This document shows positions 63,950-64,000 of a DNA stretch of 64,000 nt, piece after piece. Within the stretch, counting starts at the first letter, position 1; the number at the start of each line of letters is the position of its first letter. The notes under the pieces were generated by a model. The model was given only the letters and a program-made list of their open reading frames with translations, was not told the origin of the DNA and did no database searches. The translations under genes and the position numbers were made by a program. This DNA comes from Roseococcus microcysteis (GTDB taxonomy: Bacteria > Pseudomonadota > Alphaproteobacteria > Acetobacterales > Acetobacteraceae), in assembly GCF_014764365.1 (NCBI RefSeq), contig NZ_CP061718.1:992001-1056000 (forward strand), given 5' to 3'.

Positions 63950-64000
63950 GGGTGTTCGGGAAGGCTTAACCCGCGGCCGACATTCTGGCAGGGCATGGCC

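Overview
The window is GC-rich (roughly 70 %, by eye), densely packed chromosomal DNA, with many 4-base stop/start overlaps. Gene families and order (rpmH-rnpA-yidD-yidC-yihA-argB, urtABCDE, hut genes with HutF, an EcfG-like sigma factor beside an HWE kinase, Ku-LigD, TRAP transport, DUF1028) point to an alphaproteobacterium, most likely Acetobacteraceae (Roseomonas-like). That taxonomic call is inference. I see no IS element, prophage, CRISPR array, tRNA or rRNA gene.

Layout. 0-9.4 kb: LysR regulator with a divergent SDR, MscS channel, sugar-type ABC importer without its ATPase, serine hydrolase, DedA protein and AI-2E-family exporter. 9.4-14.8 kb: urea importer urtABCDE. 15-21 kb: a 24-residue membrane peptide, a Pro/Gly/Gln-rich secreted protein, an SDR-like protein, a YciE/YciF ferritin-like protein and the Ku/LigD end-joining pair. 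20.9-23.6 kb: glycosyltransferase, NodS-like methyltransferase and acyl-CoA dehydrogenase-like protein. 23.6-27.1 kb: stress-response block (ECF sigma, DUF1328, proline-rich peptide, HWE kinase). 27.3-38.7 kb: histidine-utilisation island. hutI-hutH-hutU runs on into a phytanoyl-CoA-dioxygenase-like gene and a TRAP transporter on one strand; hutF-hutC-DUF1028 lies on the other, with a HutC-type operator between. 38.7-47.5 kb: surface-glycan genes interleaved with ygfZ and a methyltransferase. 47.5-53.9 kb: one long minus-strand run joining dapE and dapD to an osmoprotectant importer and an HNH gene. 54-59.5 kb: GluQ-RS, EamA exporter, RlmI-like methyltransferase, DUF3293, patatin and 3-hydroxybutyrate dehydrogenase. 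59.6-64 kb: rpmH-rnpA-yidD-yidC-yihA-argB.

Three genes (yidC and two glycan-cluster genes) are each broken by an apparent single-base loss, two of them in G or C runs. yidC is normally essential, so consensus errors are a serious alternative to real mutations. The most interesting biology is the hut/dioxygenase/TRAP island with DUF1028 where hutG might be expected, an asparagine-synthetase-like protein that has lost both active-site signatures, the coupling of osmoprotectant uptake to diaminopimelate synthesis, and hairpins that contain both stop codons of convergent gene pairs.
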